Below, piece by piece: positions 6,158 through 7,074 of a stretch of 7,074 nt of DNA. Numbering within the stretch: position 1 is the first letter of the stretch; every line of letters begins with the position of its first letter. The DNA comes from Rhodospirillales bacterium. GTDB lineage: Bacteria > Pseudomonadota > Alphaproteobacteria > Rhodospirillales > JAOUPW01. A program made the translations under genes and the position numbers. The notes under the pieces were generated by a model. It saw only the letters and a program-made list of their open reading frames with translations, searched no databases and had not been told where the DNA came from. The DNA lies in the NCBI GenBank assembly GCA_029879665.1, contig JAOUPW010000090.1, positions 1-7,074 on the forward strand. The letters run 5' to 3'.

Positions 6158-7055
6158 GTCATTGACCCGGTGCGGGTTTGTCGCCGTCGTCGGCGCCCCC
6201 AATGTGGGCAAATCGACCCTTATCAACCGGCTGGTCGGAACCAAGGTTTCCATCGTCTCGCCCAAGGTGCAAACAACTCGGACCCGGGTGCTCGGCATCA
6301 GCCTGCAGGGGAATTCCCAGGTCGTTTTTATCGATACGCCGGGTATTTTTGAGCCTCGCCGCCGTCTCGACCGGGCCATGGTCGCGGCCGCCTGGAGCGG
6401 CGCCCAGGATGCGGATATGACGGTCCTGTTGGTGGACAGCGCGAGGGGCATCGACAAGGATACCCGGGCCATCCTCGACCGGCTTAAGGAACAGGAGCAT
6501 AGACCTCTCCTTCTCGCTCTCAACAAGATTGATCTGGTAAAAAAACAGGATTTGCTCGCCTTGTCCCACTCATTGAACGCCGATGGGCTTTTCTCTGAGA
6601 CCTTCATGATATCCGCCGCCACCGGTGACGGTTTGCCTGAATTGATGAGTTTCCTGACCTCGAGCGTTCCGGAAGGACCATGGCATTTTCCTGAAGATCA
6701 GGTTTCCGACATGCCGCAACGCATGTTGGCCGCCGAAATCACCCGCGAGCAGATATTCCGTCAACTTCACCAGGAGCTTCCCTATGCCGCGACCGTGGAA
6801 ACGGAAAGCTGGGAAGACAAGGACGACGGCAGTATCAAGATTAATCAGGTGATCTATGTCGAACGGCCGGGCCACAAGGGAATCTTTCTCGGCAATAAAG
6901 GAAGCCGTATCAAGTCCCTGGGCGAAGCATCGAGAAAAGAGCTGGAAGAGATCTTCGAGACCCGTGTGCACTTGTTCCTGTTCGTCAAGGTGCGCGAAAA
7001 GTGGGGCGATGATCCCGACCGCTATCGGGATTGGGGACTTGATTACAACGCCTGA
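6150..7055 (+). CDS. era: GTPase Era, 30S ribosome assembly factor
   Basis: Era is a GTPase that binds the 3' end of 16S rRNA through a KH domain and assists late 30S assembly; it is essential in many bacteria. The 301-residue product equals the E. coli length. G motifs are G1 GAPNVGKS (15-22), the switch region QTTRTRVLGI (41-50), G3 DTPG (62-65), G4 NKID (125-128) and G5 SAA (155-157). The C-terminal KH domain has the GxxG loop in FLGNKGSRIKSLG (246-258), and the end reads WGDDPDRYRDWGLDY, typical of alphaproteobacteria. The frame stays open upstream to 5934, but that part overlaps rnc and is low-complexity Pro/Lys/Arg-rich. The ATG at 6150 gives the normal Era start and has AGGG nine bases upstream. 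The 8-bp overlap suggests coupled translation with rnc. The window ends 19 bases after the stop; recO often follows but cannot be seen. Confidence 0.97.
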   Translation: MGESLTRCGFVAVVGAPNVGKSTLINRLVGTKVSIVSPKVQTTRTRVLGISLQGNSQVVFIDTPGIFEPRRRLDRAMVAAAWSGAQDADMTVLLVDSARGIDKDTRAILDRLKEQEHRPLLLALNKIDLVKKQDLLALSHSLNADGLFSETFMISAATGDGLPELMSFLTSSVPEGPWHFPEDQVSDMPQRMLAAEITREQIFRQLHQELPYAATVETESWEDKDDGSIKINQVIYVERPGHKGIFLGNKGSRIKSLGEASRKELEEIFETRVHLFLFVKVREKWGDDPDRYRDWGLDYNA

Positions 7056-7074
7056 GGGAATAAGACCGGTGTGT

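Noticed and set aside
6071..6622. Minus-strand open frame of 183 codons opposite era
   Set aside because: It is antisense to the Era GTPase domain, is Ser/Arg-rich without domain features, and is explained as a shadow of the GC-rich era codons.
7056..7074. Possible start of recO after era
   Set aside because: Only 19 bases remain; recO is expected from gene-order knowledge, but nothing in these bases can be identified as its start.

Overview
The window is a compact block of housekeeping genes, all on the + strand, from an alphaproteobacterium. The order is rpoZ (3' part) - rsh (relA/spoT type) - DUF2062 membrane protein - pdxJ - acpS - lepB - rnc - era. I know this order from alphaproteobacterial chromosomes, most often Rhodospirillales-like lineages. 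The omega protein with a long acidic tail, the single bifunctional Rsh carrying the RxKD motif, and the short LepB fit that placement. Base composition looks moderate, with rsh visibly more AT-rich than rnc and era. No species can be named from the sequence alone.

Layout. Bases 1-411 hold the last ~136 residues of the RNA polymerase omega subunit. A 115-bp gap follows, with a T-run and only weak hairpins. Bases 527-2686 encode a full-length Rsh ((p)ppGpp synthetase/hydrolase). A 93-bp AT-rich gap (2687-2779) carries a hairpin, a competing downstream half-stem before a T-run, and a 12-13 bp direct repeat that ends at the next start codon. From 2780 onward genes are tightly packed: DUF2062 overlaps pdxJ by 4 bp (GTGA), pdxJ is 4 bp from acpS, and rnc overlaps era by 8 bp. 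The one loose junction is acpS-lepB (130 bp). It could hold a 40-codon ORF that overlaps acpS by ATGA, and it has promoter-like elements before lepB.

How the genes relate. Omega and Rsh both belong to growth-rate and stringent control of transcription. PdxJ makes vitamin B6 and AcpS activates acyl carrier protein. LepB removes signal peptides at the inner membrane. RNase III processes rRNA, and Era assists assembly of the 30S subunit whose 16S rRNA RNase III releases. The cluster therefore joins stringent signalling, cofactor supply, secretion and ribosome maturation.

I found no mobile element, CRISPR array, tRNA, rRNA or defence-like system, and every gene is intact apart from the clipped rpoZ. 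I see no convincing new system. The points worth a second look are small: the possible small ORF after acpS, the repeat and fold in the rsh-DUF2062 gap, the strongly acidic omega tail and the arginine tract in the DUF2062 protein.
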